NCBI RefSeq assembly: GCF_016624945.1
Contig: NZ_JACVUI010000002.1
Span: forward strand, 372,001 to 436,000
Origin: Acinetobacter sp. S54
Lineage (GTDB): Bacteria; Pseudomonadota; Gammaproteobacteria; Pseudomonadales; Moraxellaceae
Length of the DNA: 64,000 nt
Direction of reading: 5' to 3'
Part shown: positions 8,422 through 17,220 of the stretch, piece after piece
How positions within the stretch are numbered: the stretch's first letter is position 1
Layout: the number at the start of each line of letters is the position of its first letter
Program-made: the position numbers and the translations under genes
Notes under the pieces: generated by a model
The model's database searches: none
Told to the model about the DNA's origin: nothing
The model's input: only the letters and a program-made list of their open reading frames with translations

Positions 8422-8693
8422 TTACAATCGCTCTTGTTATAACGTGGATAAATACGCTTGTTATCTTCAGTCCATCTTTCTGGAAATAGCTCAAATAAAG
8501 GCTTTTCAAGAAATTGAGAGATAACTAGCTCCGCTTCTTTAGTAGGTTTGACTAAAGCACTTCTTAAAGAAGATTCAGGCATTTGGTGATCACGTGCTAA
8601 GGCTGCAAGGCTTTTACCTTTTCTGCATATTGCAGCTTTAATTGCATGTTTATCCCAAATTTGTTCGCTTGGGCTTTGTGCTATCGCACCCAT
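8418..8693 (-). CDS. ner: Ner-like DNA-binding regulator
   Basis: A 91-residue protein of the Ner/Nlp helix-turn-helix family. In Mu, Ner binds between the divergent early and repressor promoters and turns both down during lytic growth. The HTH is at about 17-50, with GKSLAALARDHQMPESSLRSAL as the helix-turn-helix core. It is the first gene of the leftward early operon and overlaps the transposase gene by 4 bases. The inverted repeats at 8733-8764 and 8797-8818 upstream are its likely targets together with the repressor. Confidence 0.85.
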   Translation of the reverse strand: MGAIAQSPSEQIWDKHAIKAAICRKGKSLAALARDHQMPESSLRSALVKPTKEAELVISQFLEKPLFELFPERWTEDNKRIYPRYNKSDCK

Positions 8694-8732
8694 AAGAACT
8701 CCTTAACCCGTGCCTAATGGCATTTTTTTAGC

Positions 8733-8764
8733 TCGTTAGAATCAACGTTTGTTGAATCTAACGA
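8733..8764. promoter_or_regulatory. Operator-like inverted repeat (class 1)
   Basis: Two 14-base arms, TCGTTAGAATCAAC and its mirror with one mismatch, flank a GTTT spacer. It lies in the 148-bp region between ner and the divergent repressor gene. Its sequence differs from the GTTCGTAA repeats beside it, so it may be bound by the other regulator (Ner rather than repressor, or the reverse). Confidence 0.65.
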
Positions 8765-8796
8765 TAGATTAATTCGTAATTTGTTCGTTGTAAATA

Positions 8797-8818
8797 GTTC
8801 GTAATTATTTTTACGAAC
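8797..8818. promoter_or_regulatory. Operator-like inverted repeat (class 2)
   Basis: Perfect 8-base arms GTTCGTAA and TTACGAAC are separated by 6 bases, 24 bases upstream of the repressor start. Half-sites of the same kind recur at 8772-8780 (ATTCGTAAT), 8783-8788 (GTTCGT), 8869-8874, 8900-8906 and, inverted, 8923-8929. This is the expected phage operator array, and by analogy with Mu also the transpositional enhancer. Confidence 0.7.
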
Positions 8819-8841
8819 AAATTTTTAGGGTTTAATCACAA

Positions 8842-9576
8842 ATGACTGATAAAAAAAGAAATTTAGATGTTCGTTTTTCTGATTTTAATTTCGACAAGTG
8901 TTCGCAATTTAAAGAATTTAAATACGAACATCAAATAACACCAATTCAAAAGCGAATGTACTTTTTAATGGTGCATAGCAAAATGCCACGTGGAGAAAAT
9001 GAATCTTTATATGGGTGGACGGGTAGAATAGGTTTATCCAGATCAACTGTTTTTGGTATTTTTAATAAAGGCAACAGCACAATGCATAATTCTGTAGCAA
9101 GTAAAATTTCTCTAGCTACTGGTGCTGATGAGGATTGGATTCGACATGGCGCTGGAGTACCATTTCCAATCTATTCATATGATGAAATTATTGAACGGCA
9201 GATTGAAGAGTCTATTGAAGAAGATGGCTTAGTTATTTCGACCCAAATTGATAAGCCAAAATTACAGCAAGCATTTGAAACAACAGAACAAGCACTTAAA
9301 GATCAACATAAAATTATGCAACCAGGTGCAAAGTCTGAGTTTATTGTAATGCTCTATACAGCATTAATTGATATTTCGGCTCAACCTTTTGACAATCAAC
9401 TACTTAAAACAGCAATTTTTAACCTGGAAAATGAATTAGAAAAAGCACGTCGTTCTATGTCGCCTTATAAAAAAACTTTATTGATAATAGCTATTTACAC
9501 GTTATATATTGGTGATGCTTCAAACAAAGAAGCCATTGAACAAACAACAATACAACTGGTAAGGAGTGCTGCTTAA
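8842..9576 (+). CDS. c: Phage lysogeny repressor (c)
   Basis: A 244-residue protein divergent from the early operon, the standard place of the Mu-type repressor. An N-terminal HTH lies at about 35-85 (SLYGWTGRIGLSRSTVFGIF, then a second helix set with VASKISLATG and DEDWIRHG). There is no S24 peptidase domain; the C-terminal half is helical and would mediate oligomerisation. It would hold ner-A-B silent by binding the operators just upstream and inside its own 5' end. The assignment rests on position and the HTH. Confidence 0.82.
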   Translation: MTDKKRNLDVRFSDFNFDKCSQFKEFKYEHQITPIQKRMYFLMVHSKMPRGENESLYGWTGRIGLSRSTVFGIFNKGNSTMHNSVASKISLATGADEDWIRHGAGVPFPIYSYDEIIERQIEESIEEDGLVISTQIDKPKLQQAFETTEQALKDQHKIMQPGAKSEFIVMLYTALIDISAQPFDNQLLKTAIFNLENELEKARRSMSPYKKTLLIIAIYTLYIGDASNKEAIEQTTIQLVRSAA

Positions 9577-9577
9577 C

Positions 9578-9772
9578 ATGCCCGAAAATAACTTAATCCA
9601 ATTCTTCAACAACAACACAGAAGATAATCGCCAACAGCGCACGACATTGAAAGTAGAAATCAATGGGTGCAAAATTGAATTGGATGTATACGGAAAAGAT
9701 GCTGGCGAAGCCCACAAAATATTTGAATCATGTCTAAAGACGGCAAGCTCCGTTCCTGACAAAAAAATTTAG
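9578..9772 (+). CDS. Small phage protein downstream of repressor
   Basis: A 64-residue hypothetical protein. ATG at 9578 is used because AAGGAG lies 11 bases upstream and overlaps the repressor stop region; the two genes are co-transcribed. The sequence has a short beta-rich core (TTLKVEINGCKIELDVYGK). Its role is unknown; genes at this place in Mu-like phages are variable. Its stop codon overlaps the innermost end-binding-like repeat. Confidence 0.65.
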   Translation: MPENNLIQFFNNNTEDNRQQRTTLKVEINGCKIELDVYGKDAGEAHKIFESCLKTASSVPDKKI

Positions 9773-9830
9773 TGCAGAATAAAACCCAAAAAAATCTCTA
9801 TTCCCCAGAATCCTCATAATTTAGTGCAAA

Positions 9831-9867
9831 AAAGTGGGTAAAGCCCTGATCCAGCTTTACCCACTTT
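9831..9867 (+). terminator. Perfect 14-bp hairpin after repressor genes
   Basis: AAAGTGGGTAAAGC pairs perfectly with GCTTTACCCACTTT around a 9-base loop. It follows the repressor-side genes by 60 bases. The stem ends in TTT but then A-rich sequence follows, so termination may be weak or bidirectional. It sits between the inner and outer end-binding sites. Confidence 0.55.
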
Positions 9868-9903
9868 AAAAAATCCGCAAACTCTTACAGCTCAAACGAT
9901 CCA

Positions 9904-9938
9904 TCCCACTCCATCCCACCAGTTCCCACACAGTCCCA
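9904..9938. repeat. Four TCCCA repeats at exact 10-bp period
   Basis: TCCCA occurs at 9904, 9914, 9924 and 9934, each exactly one helical turn apart, with related flanks (CCA-TCCCA-C). The array lies between the hairpin and the terminal transposase-binding-like site of the prophage. Confidence 0.8.
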
Positions 9939-9959
9939 CATCATTTCAGTGCAGAATCA

Positions 9960-10383
9960 ATTAAAAGGTCACACTCTCATTTAAACGAGCTAAGATTTAC
10001 AGCTGTTAAAATTTTTTTTGATTTTCTGTGCTATTCAAATATTAAAATAAGCTATATCCTTTGTCATCAATCGAAGTTCGGCCAACTCACGCTTTGTCAT
10101 CTTTGAAATATAGTTTTCCTAATGCGTAAAATAGAATTACTGAATTTCTTAAGATAAAGAAACTTATTTAGATACGCTTCAACTTATAATTTAAAACAAT
10201 CATAGAGTTTAAAATACATATTAAGACCAAAATAAAATATATTAAAATTCAAAACCTTATAAACAATAAAACTTTCCACATGATCTATTTTATTAAATAT
10301 TAGAACTATAGATTAAGTTCATATACGACCATTTTTTGCTATTAATTACGAAGTAATAAAATTTGTTAATAGGGATATTCATC
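9960..10383. other. Intergenic region between prophage end and mhpA
   Basis: Very AT-rich host sequence with no gene. It holds the mhpA promoter region: an ATTAC-GAA-GTAAT dyad at 10345-10357, an ACGACCATT element at 10324-10332 also found upstream of mhpD, and an AGGG ribosome site just before the GTG start. Confidence 0.6.
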
Positions 10384-11991
10384 GTGAATCAAGCTCATCA
10401 TCACATTACTGACGTAGCAATTTTGGGCGCAGGTCCTGTTGGACTTACAATTGCAAACTATTTAAGTAAACAAGGCATACAAGTCACTGTTATTGAACAG
10501 CTTGATCAACTGATCGACTATCCTCGTGCAATTGGTATTGATGATGAATCTTTACGTACCATCCAGTCATTGGGATTAATTAAACAAGTTTTGCCTCATA
10601 CCACGCCCAACCATGCTATGCGTTTTTTAACTCCGAAAGGGCGCTGTTTTGCAGATATTCAACCTTTAACACGTGAATTTGGCTGGCCACGTCGCAATGC
10701 ATTTATTCAGCCACAGGTTGATCGTGTACTTTTAGAAGGTTTGGCTGCCTATCCAGAAAGCAAAATTCTTTTTTCACGGCAATTAGATCAGTTTAGTCAA
10801 GATCAAACCTCTGTCACTCTAAACTTAACCCAAAAAGACAGATCCAAAGAAACTATTCAAGCACAATATCTGATTGCTTGTGATGGGGGGAACTCATTTG
10901 TAAGACGTCACCTCAATATCAATTTTGAGGGTGAAACAGCACCCAATCAATGGATTGTTATCGATTTAAAAAACGATCCTTTAGCAACCCCTCATGTTTA
11001 TTTATGTTGTGATCCTGTCCGTCCCTATGTTTCCGCAGCACTCCCGCACGGTATTCGCCGCTTTGAATTTATGGTTATGCCTGGAGAAACGCAAGAAGAA
11101 CTCAGTAAACCTGAAAATATTAATCGCTTACTTAGTAAAGTACTTCCACATACCAATCATATCGAAGTCATTCGTCAACGTGTCTATACTCACAATGCAC
11201 GTATTGCTGATCGTTTCCGTGTTGACCGCATTTTACTGGCGGGTGATGCAGCGCATATCATGCCAGTATGGCAAGGTCAGGGATACAATAGTGGAATGCG
11301 GGATGCTTTCAATCTTGCATGGAAAATAGCATTGGTTATTAAAAAGATTGCAGGATCAGAAATTCTGGATAGTTATCAAATAGAAAGAAAAGATCACGCT
11401 CAAGCTATGATTGATTTATCGGTTATGGCAGGCCATGTACTCGCACCCCCTAAAAAATGGCAAGGTGTTGTGCGTGATGGGATTGCTTATATGCTTAATT
11501 ATATTCAACCCATTAAGCGTTATTTATTAGAAATGCGCTTTAAACCCATGCCAAAATACCATGAGGGTATTTTAGTTTCAGATTCAAATAAAAAAACGCC
11601 CGTTGGAAAAATGTTTATTCAACCCTACGTTCAACTTGAAAATAAGACACAAGTATTGCTTGACGATGTAATTGGTAATCAATTTGCAATACTGGCCTGG
11701 GGAGTAAATCCGACCTGGGGCCTATCTGAAGAAGTAATGCAAAAGTGGGAAAAATTAGGCGTTCAGTTTATTCAAGTCATACCATCATTACAACTGGATG
11801 ATCCAAATCGAAAATCCATTGAAAATGTGACTACGATTGGTGAAATTGGCACTGAAATACGTTCATGGTTCGGACAAACTACTCAATCTATGGTGATCCT
11901 GCGTCCCGATCGCTTTGTAGCAGGGCTTGCAATTCCGCAAACGGTCAACAATATCAGTGAAAGACTCTTTGAAAAGATGCACTTAATTTAA
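10384..11991 (+). CDS. mhpA: 3-(3-hydroxyphenyl)propionate 2-hydroxylase
   Basis: A 535-residue FAD monooxygenase that hydroxylates 3-(3-hydroxyphenyl)propionate, and probably 3-hydroxycinnamate, to the 2,3-dihydroxy compound using NADH and O2. GAGPVG (about 15-20), CDGG (about 166) and [17 protein letters not shown] (from about 285) are the three FAD motifs of the family. Long stretches ([46 protein letters not shown]) match MhpA of Escherichia coli as remembered. The GTG at 10384 is preferred to an upstream in-frame start because of spacing to AGGG and family length. It stands alone on the plus strand, next to the prophage and far from mhpB, and ends in a terminator. Confidence 0.93.
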   Translation: MNQAHHHITDVAILGAGPVGLTIANYLSKQGIQVTVIEQLDQLIDYPRAIGIDDESLRTIQSLGLIKQVLPHTTPNHAMRFLTPKGRCFADIQPLTREFGWPRRNAFIQPQVDRVLLEGLAAYPESKILFSRQLDQFSQDQTSVTLNLTQKDRSKETIQAQYLIACDGGNSFVRRHLNINFEGETAPNQWIVIDLKNDPLATPHVYLCCDPVRPYVSAALPHGIRRFEFMVMPGETQEELSKPENINRLLSKVLPHTNHIEVIRQRVYTHNARIADRFRVDRILLAGDAAHIMPVWQGQGYNSGMRDAFNLAWKIALVIKKIAGSEILDSYQIERKDHAQAMIDLSVMAGHVLAPPKKWQGVVRDGIAYMLNYIQPIKRYLLEMRFKPMPKYHEGILVSDSNKKTPVGKMFIQPYVQLENKTQVLLDDVIGNQFAILAWGVNPTWGLSEEVMQKWEKLGVQFIQVIPSLQLDDPNRKSIENVTTIGEIGTEIRSWFGQTTQSMVILRPDRFVAGLAIPQTVNNISERLFEKMHLI

Positions 11992-12008
11992 GTAGTAACT
12001 TAACCTTT

Positions 12009-12034
12009 AGCCACTCTTATAGAGTGGCTTTTTA
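12009..12034 (+). terminator. mhpA terminator
   Basis: AGCCACTCT pairs with AGAGTGGCT around a 3-base loop and is followed by TTTTTACTTT on the plus strand, just after mhpA. Confidence 0.85.
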
Positions 12035-12036
12035 CT

Positions 12037-12933
12037 TTATCCAGTAAAATCCAGATAAAACTGTTTTTTCAATACCTCTAGAATTAATTCTATTGCATTA
12101 TTTACTTGGTCCTTGCGATAAGAAACATATAAGCCAATCATGGGTAAAGGTTCGACCGTTTTTTTAACCACAATTTTATCTCCCAATAAAGGAATTACAT
12201 ATTGAGGGACTAAACTCCATCCTATTTCCATTCCAACCAAATTAACATTGAGTAAAATATTGGTTGAATGCTGCACAATAGGGACATTCAGTTTATTTTT
12301 CTTAAAAAAATCTTGAATAATGCGATAAAGCTGTGGAGATGACCCTTCATTACAAATTACAAAATCATGTTGTTCAAAACGTTTAATGCTAATTCGTTCG
12401 TGCTCTACTTCTGCTGAGTTTTTAGGAATAATTAATGTCAATGGTTCCTGAAACACTTGAATAGAGGTGATGTCATCTGATTCAAAACCGTAACGTGTAA
12501 ACGCGATATCGATCTCCCCTTTTTTTAACGCATTTAACTGTAAATCATCCGTTAAACTATGAAAATCGATTTTTAATTCAGGAAAATGGGCACGAATATT
12601 GGGTATGATGTAAGGGAAAATTTTCATTTCGGCGACTGGAACAACGCCTATATTGAGTTGTTCTTGCTGTTCTTTGGCCACTTGTCGGGCTAAACTCACT
12701 GCTCTTTCCGTGTGTTCCAAAATAATCAAAGCTTCTTTAAAAAATACGTCTCCTGCCTGTGTGAGTTCAACTTTACGTTTACTACGAATAAAAAGCTGAA
12801 CACCTACTTCTTCTTCCAGATCTTTAATCTGTTGACTTAGCGAAGGTTGAACCGTGTGCATGCGTAAAGCGGCTTTGGTAAAATTTAGTTCTTCTGCTAC
12901 TGCAACAAAATAGCGTAAATGACGTAATTCCAT
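12037..12933 (-). CDS. HcaR-like LysR regulator
   Basis: A 298-residue LysR-type regulator. The N-terminal winged HTH (MELRHLRYFVAVAEELNFTKAA, then QPSLSQQIKDLE) is of the HcaR/BenM/CatM type, followed by a periplasmic-binding-like effector domain. It closely resembles the second LysR at 21613-22512 over its whole length, so the two are paralogues. It follows a transporter gene with only one base between them and is probably co-transcribed with it. A likely effector is a phenylpropanoid or a product of the adjacent pathway; this is inferred from location. Confidence 0.85.
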   Translation of the reverse strand: MELRHLRYFVAVAEELNFTKAALRMHTVQPSLSQQIKDLEEEVGVQLFIRSKRKVELTQAGDVFFKEALIILEHTERAVSLARQVAKEQQEQLNIGVVPVAEMKIFPYIIPNIRAHFPELKIDFHSLTDDLQLNALKKGEIDIAFTRYGFESDDITSIQVFQEPLTLIIPKNSAEVEHERISIKRFEQHDFVICNEGSSPQLYRIIQDFFKKNKLNVPIVQHSTNILLNVNLVGMEIGWSLVPQYVIPLLGDKIVVKKTVEPLPMIGLYVSYRKDQVNNAIELILEVLKKQFYLDFTG

Positions 12934-12934
12934 A

Positions 12935-14125
12935 TTAATCCCTGACGAAAGCTTGCCTGCTCTGATGACATATTAGACGATATAAAAGTAAAGTACCGAG
13001 TACCATCCATCCACAAAATTGATAGGTCATCTCATACCCTATGCGCGCAATCAGCAATCCCATCACGACGGAGCCAATTGCCATACCCAGATCGAACAAA
13101 GTAAAAAATGTTGAAACAGCATGACCAATACGCTGTTTTTCAACCGACTGAATCGCCATAGTTTGAAAGATAGGAAAAAGAGAACCATATCCGACACCGA
13201 TAAAAACAGCGGCTAACCAATAGATCCATTGAGACTGCATACAGCCAATCAAAAACAATCCTATTGAAAAACAAATAAAGGAAGGATATACCACTGAATT
13301 GGGCCCTCTTAGGTCATACGAGTGTCCAATCCAAGGGCGCACAATCATCATGGAAAGTGCAAAAATCATAAAAAAGAGGCTGGTTGCGGCTAATAATCCT
13401 TTGGTTTCACTATAAACACTAATAAAACTCATAATGCTTGAATAGGAAATAGCAGTAAACAAAGCAACCATCCCCACTGGAATAACATTTTTCTCAAAGA
13501 TATCTTGCAAAGTGATCTGGTTCAGTGTGTTCTGAATTTCAGCTTTAGGCCCAGACGAAACTGGAATAAAAAAGCAAAAAATCAAACCCAAGCAAATAAT
13601 GAAGTTAAGTAAAACAAATAATTGATAAAAACTTATATATTGTATGGCAGTCAGTGCAAACAACGGGCCCAAGACCACCGCGAGATTGGTCGACATTACG
13701 AAATATCCCATTCCCTCGCCTTTTCGTTGCTCTGGAATAAAATCATTGACGACAGGTACAGTAACGGTAGTCAAAATACTGAACCAGATTCCATGCATAA
13801 AACGCACCCCAAGTAACACCCAAAGCTGATCGGCCCATAAATAGGTAAATGCAAACAGTACAAATAATACGGCTGTTCCCAGTAATGCGTACTTTTTACC
13901 TAGGCGTTCGATGATCAGACCAGAAAAAGGGCGGGTAAGAATAGAAGAAATCAGGAATAGTGTTAATGCTAATCCAGCCTGACTTACAGAACCGGAAAGT
14001 TCTTTTAAAATATAAAGTGGCAGTACTGTTAATAAAGCATAGTAATAAATGAATAAAAACAAATTATTCAATATACAAAGAATAAAACAACGATTCCAAA
14101 GTCTCTGCGTTACAACAGGATGCAT
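12935..14125 (-). CDS. MFS transporter
   Basis: A 396-residue major facilitator protein with about 12 membrane segments and the conserved RLGKKYALLG loop after helix 2. The family resembles YfcJ/YwoG-like drug or metabolite exporters more than the AAHS aromatic acid importers found elsewhere in this window. It could export toxic pathway intermediates or take up a related acid; the sequence does not decide. It precedes the LysR gene at 12037-12933 in one transcription unit. Confidence 0.8.
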   Translation of the reverse strand: MHPVVTQRLWNRCFILCILNNLFLFIYYYALLTVLPLYILKELSGSVSQAGLALTLFLISSILTRPFSGLIIERLGKKYALLGTAVLFVLFAFTYLWADQLWVLLGVRFMHGIWFSILTTVTVPVVNDFIPEQRKGEGMGYFVMSTNLAVVLGPLFALTAIQYISFYQLFVLLNFIICLGLIFCFFIPVSSGPKAEIQNTLNQITLQDIFEKNVIPVGMVALFTAISYSSIMSFISVYSETKGLLAATSLFFMIFALSMMIVRPWIGHSYDLRGPNSVVYPSFICFSIGLFLIGCMQSQWIYWLAAVFIGVGYGSLFPIFQTMAIQSVEKQRIGHAVSTFFTLFDLGMAIGSVVMGLLIARIGYEMTYQFCGWMVLGTLLLYRLICHQSRQAFVRD

Positions 14126-14231
14126 CTTTTCCTCAATATCATTGATATTAAAAATTCAATCCATTTGGTCAAACTAATATTAGCTTCTCAGAATAATAAG
14201 TCGACTTACGAAAACGTGGATTGATATGGAA

Positions 14232-14267
14232 ACCGAATGAAGCATTTTAAAAACTGTTTCATTCGGT
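14232..14267 (-). terminator. Probable mhpT terminator
   Basis: ACCGAATGAA and TTCATTCGGT form a perfect 10-bp stem with a 16-base loop, just after mhpT. The T run on the minus strand is short (GGTTTCC), so efficiency is uncertain. Confidence 0.5.
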
Positions 14268-14281
14268 ATATTGAGTTGAAA

Positions 14282-15487
14282 TTATGCGGCGTGTTTAAGC
14301 TTACGAATGACAATCAACATGAATAAGGCGGAGATAATAATTCCTGGTATAGCTGCCGAAATTACACCTGCCGCACCGCTACCCATAGCCAGTAATTGAC
14401 CTGCAATCGCAGGTCCCAACATTGCACCGATGCGCCCTACAGCCGCAGCGCTGCCAATGCCTGTTGCACGAATTTCGGTTGGATATACAATGCTACCGAA
14501 AGCATATAAAACACCTTGACCACCAATGGTAAAGGTGCCCATCAAAGCCGCTGCTGCATACATAGCAGTTAAACTACTTGCACCATTTAAGCTAAATAGA
14601 CCCGCTAATATTCCGATGTACATTAAAATAATGACATAGGCTTTATTCCAGCGATCCATCAGGATTCCCAGAACCACCGTACCAACGGCCGCCCCCATTT
14701 GGAAAAATACCTGAGCCATGCTGCCTTGCTGACGGGAAAATCCAAGCTCCATAAACAATGAAGGTAACCAGCTCAACATGATGTAAACCACCATCAAGGT
14801 GAAAAAATAGCTGGCCCATAACAAAAGCGTCTGTCCCGCATACGGTTTTTTAAACAAATCCTTAAAGGCTGCTTGGGCTTGCTGGCTAGATTTATCCTCT
14901 AATTTTGTTCTTAAAAATTCTTTAGATTCGGGTAAAAACTTAATCATGATCGGAATAACAATCAGTGGAGCTAATCCTCCCACGTAGAAAATCGTTTGCC
15001 ATTGACCGTTGCTATCGTAAGCGGCCAAAAGAGAGACTAAAATCGCACCGATAGGCATACCGCAATACATTAAACCGACTGCGCGACCTCGTTTTTCTGG
15101 TGAAACTGACTCAGAGACCAAAGCAATCAAATTCGGCATAGCCGCACCAAGGCCAGCTCCAGCAAGAAAACGAACCAAGAGTAAAGAATAAAAACTATTC
15201 ACCCAAACCGTACACAGTGTGAAAACGGCAAAAATAGCAACCGACCAGATTAAGATCATTTTTCGGCCGACGACATCGGCATATCGTCCGCCCAATAATG
15301 CACCTGGAAGTAAACCTAAAATACCGGCACTAAAGAAAATGCCCAGTTGTGAACTACTTAAACCGAAAGATTCACGAATACCAGCGGCTGCGATTCCAGC
15401 AGCCTGAATATCAATACCTTCAATAACAGCAATGAGAAAACAAATTGCAATTGTAATAACAGAGTGCCTTTGTCCTGCACGATCCAT
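14282..15487 (-). CDS. mhpT: 3-(3-hydroxyphenyl)propionate transporter (AAHS, MFS)
   Basis: A 401-residue AAHS-family proton symporter with 12 membrane segments; E. coli MhpT is about 403 residues. The family signatures IDIQAAGIAAAGI in helix 1 (with the acidic residue of the DGxD-type motif) and GGRYADVVGRKMIL between helices 2 and 3 are present, and the C-terminal half has IRATGIGSAAAVGRIGAM. It would bring phenylpropanoid acids into the cell for MhpA and HcaEF. It is transcribed alone, with a 500-base region upstream and a hairpin downstream. Confidence 0.85.
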   Translation of the reverse strand: MDRAGQRHSVITIAICFLIAVIEGIDIQAAGIAAAGIRESFGLSSSQLGIFFSAGILGLLPGALLGGRYADVVGRKMILIWSVAIFAVFTLCTVWVNSFYSLLLVRFLAGAGLGAAMPNLIALVSESVSPEKRGRAVGLMYCGMPIGAILVSLLAAYDSNGQWQTIFYVGGLAPLIVIPIMIKFLPESKEFLRTKLEDKSSQQAQAAFKDLFKKPYAGQTLLLWASYFFTLMVVYIMLSWLPSLFMELGFSRQQGSMAQVFFQMGAAVGTVVLGILMDRWNKAYVIILMYIGILAGLFSLNGASSLTAMYAAAALMGTFTIGGQGVLYAFGSIVYPTEIRATGIGSAAAVGRIGAMLGPAIAGQLLAMGSGAAGVISAAIPGIIISALFMLIVIRKLKHAA

Positions 15488-15987
15488 AGAAAAGTCCTTT
15501 TCTAACCCTAGAGAAACTCATCGATGATCATTGATTAATTTTTATAAAGACCATACTAGCCTTAAGTTTGATAAAGCGAAAACAGCCGCTTATGAATGTT
15601 CCACTTTTCTCATTTATCAAATTGAGTTTTTATATAAAAATTATCTAAAAATTTAGTTTTAGATTTAAATCATGTTAAATTACAAAGTGTTAAAAAACAC
15701 ACTAAATTACTCAATTTTATATGATATAAAAAAACGTTTATTCACTCGATAAAATGGTTGAAAGACTAAGAGCTAAAAACGATCATAAGATTCAAATTAA
15801 ATATTGATCATTTTCCGAGTACATTTCTTATTTTAAAAAAGGGACACATTATTATCTTGGTAAATTAAACTATATTGTTAAATATAAAAAAACCATCCTA
15901 CTTTGGGTAAGATGGGTGTTTAAAAGACTTAAAAGCTCAATTGAAAATTTGGTTTGAGCGTTTATGCTAAACCCAGAACCCTCTTAA
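15488..15987. other. 500-base intergenic region between mhpT and hcaD
   Basis: An AT-rich stretch with no credible gene. Its left part must hold the mhpT promoter and contains a GACCAT element at 15549-15554 shared with other mhp promoters. Its right part holds the terminator of the hca operon. Confidence 0.6.
15884..15916 (-). terminator. hca operon terminator
   Basis: On the minus strand CCATCTTAC and GTAGGATGG pair with one mismatch and are followed by a run of at least seven T residues, 70 bases after the hcaD stop. Confidence 0.75.
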
Positions 15988-17208
15988 TTAAATAAGTTTT
16001 TTTAACTCTACGGACACATCCAATAATTTTTCCTGATTAAATGGCATAGATTGAGACACCATTTTCTTTAAAAAACGGACATCTTTACCCTGATTAACCG
16101 CAATTCCCGCGACGATAATACCGTCATTAACACCAAATAAAGTGAATTTAGGGAGTTGATTTTGCTCAGTGTTCATATTGCCACGGACATACCATTCTTC
16201 TGCCAACATATCACCGACAAATTGATAGTTGTGATCGAATTGATCTGTCCAAAACCATGATGGACTAGCCAACGGATGTTCAATGCCCATCACATGACGT
16301 GCAAAAATACCTGCCTGATGATTCGCATTTTCCCACGTTTCAATACGGCTATATTGTCCATTTGCACGCAATTGAGTCGCGACATCTCCCGCTGCATAAA
16401 TATCTGGATGAGAACTTTGGCAATTTTCATTGACTTTAATTGCAAATTCGACATCCAAACCGGCTTCGCTTGCAAGTTGCGCATTTGGAATAATACCGAT
16501 GCCATAGACGATTGCATCAGCGACCAATTCCTCACCATTTTCTAAAGTCACCGCAACGCTTTCATCACGTATAGAGGCGCTGGAAATTTTGGCATTTAAG
16601 CGAATATCCACACCTTTTGTCTGATGCTGTTCAAGCAGAAATTGACGAATAATATCGGGCGAGCGTCCCATAATCATAGGACTTTGTTCAAGGACTGTGA
16701 CTTGGCAATCTTTAAAACGCGCACTGGATGCCAACTCTAAACCAATCACGCCACCACCGACCAATAAAATACGTCGACCGGCATCAAAGACAGGAATTAA
16801 AGCTTGAGAGTCTTCAAGATTACGCAAAGTGTAAACATGTTTTCCCAATGCATCTAACAGTGGAAAACGTCTGGCTGCACCACCTGTTGCTACTAACAAC
16901 TTGTCATAATGAATCTGTTCACCGTTTTGTAGTACAACCTGATGCTGGTCTGGCAAAATGCGTATCACTGCATTATTACGAATCATTTCTACGTCGAGTT
17001 CATCAAGTTTTTCTTGTGACAAGATTTCGACTTTAGTCTGATCCGGTTTTAAAATAGCATCTTTAGATAAAGGTGGACGTTCATAAGGTAAATGTACTTC
17101 ATCACCAATTAAAATAATTTTCCCATTATATTGGTGGCCACGTAACTCCAAAATAGCACTTGCACCTGCCTGCCCAGCTCCCACAATAACAATAGTTTGA
17201 GTATTCAT
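15988..17208 (-). CDS. hcaD: Phenylpropionate dioxygenase ferredoxin reductase
   Basis: A 406-residue FAD/NADH oxidoreductase that passes electrons from NADH to the Rieske ferredoxin HcaC. The FAD-binding GAGQAG is at 10-15, the NAD-binding GGGVIG at 151-156 and the second FAD motif is DIYAAGDVA. Length matches BphA4/HcaD enzymes (about 400). It is the last gene of the hcaEFCB-mhpB-hcaD operon, 12 bases after mhpB, and precedes the terminator. Confidence 0.9.
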   Translation of the reverse strand: MNTQTIVIVGAGQAGASAILELRGHQYNGKIILIGDEVHLPYERPPLSKDAILKPDQTKVEILSQEKLDELDVEMIRNNAVIRILPDQHQVVLQNGEQIHYDKLLVATGGAARRFPLLDALGKHVYTLRNLEDSQALIPVFDAGRRILLVGGGVIGLELASSARFKDCQVTVLEQSPMIMGRSPDIIRQFLLEQHQTKGVDIRLNAKISSASIRDESVAVTLENGEELVADAIVYGIGIIPNAQLASEAGLDVEFAIKVNENCQSSHPDIYAAGDVATQLRANGQYSRIETWENANHQAGIFARHVMGIEHPLASPSWFWTDQFDHNYQFVGDMLAEEWYVRGNMNTEQNQLPKFTLFGVNDGIIVAGIAVNQGKDVRFLKKMVSQSMPFNQEKLLDVSVELKKLI

Positions 17209-17220
17209 CCGTCTTGTCCT

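Larger units (their letters stand above)
1..9959 (-). mobile_element. Mu-like prophage, left (early) part
   Basis: This is the early half of a transposable phage genome, integrated so that its early operon runs right to left. The order repressor (divergent), Ner, DDE transposase A, AAA ATPase B, small early genes, HU-like protein, GemA, Mor and endolysin is the standard Mu/B3-type arrangement. The right boundary is set at the CA dinucleotide at 9958-9959, next to repeated end-binding-like sites. The other phage end, the late genes and the matching target duplication lie outside the window. If the end is right, the 5 bases from 9960 (ATTAA) should be duplicated at the far end. No early gene looks broken, so the element may still be active. 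Confidence 0.9.
9769..9959. promoter_or_regulatory. Phage left end with three transposase-binding-like sites
   Basis: Three direct copies of a TTtAGTGCAgAAt site occur at 9769-9780, 9820-9831 and 9945-9957, the last ending two bases before the terminal CA. Distances from the end are about 3, 128 and 180 bases, close to the L1, L2, L3 layout of Mu (about 6, 111, 152). These are the probable transposase A binding sites. Binding itself is inferred. Confidence 0.72.
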
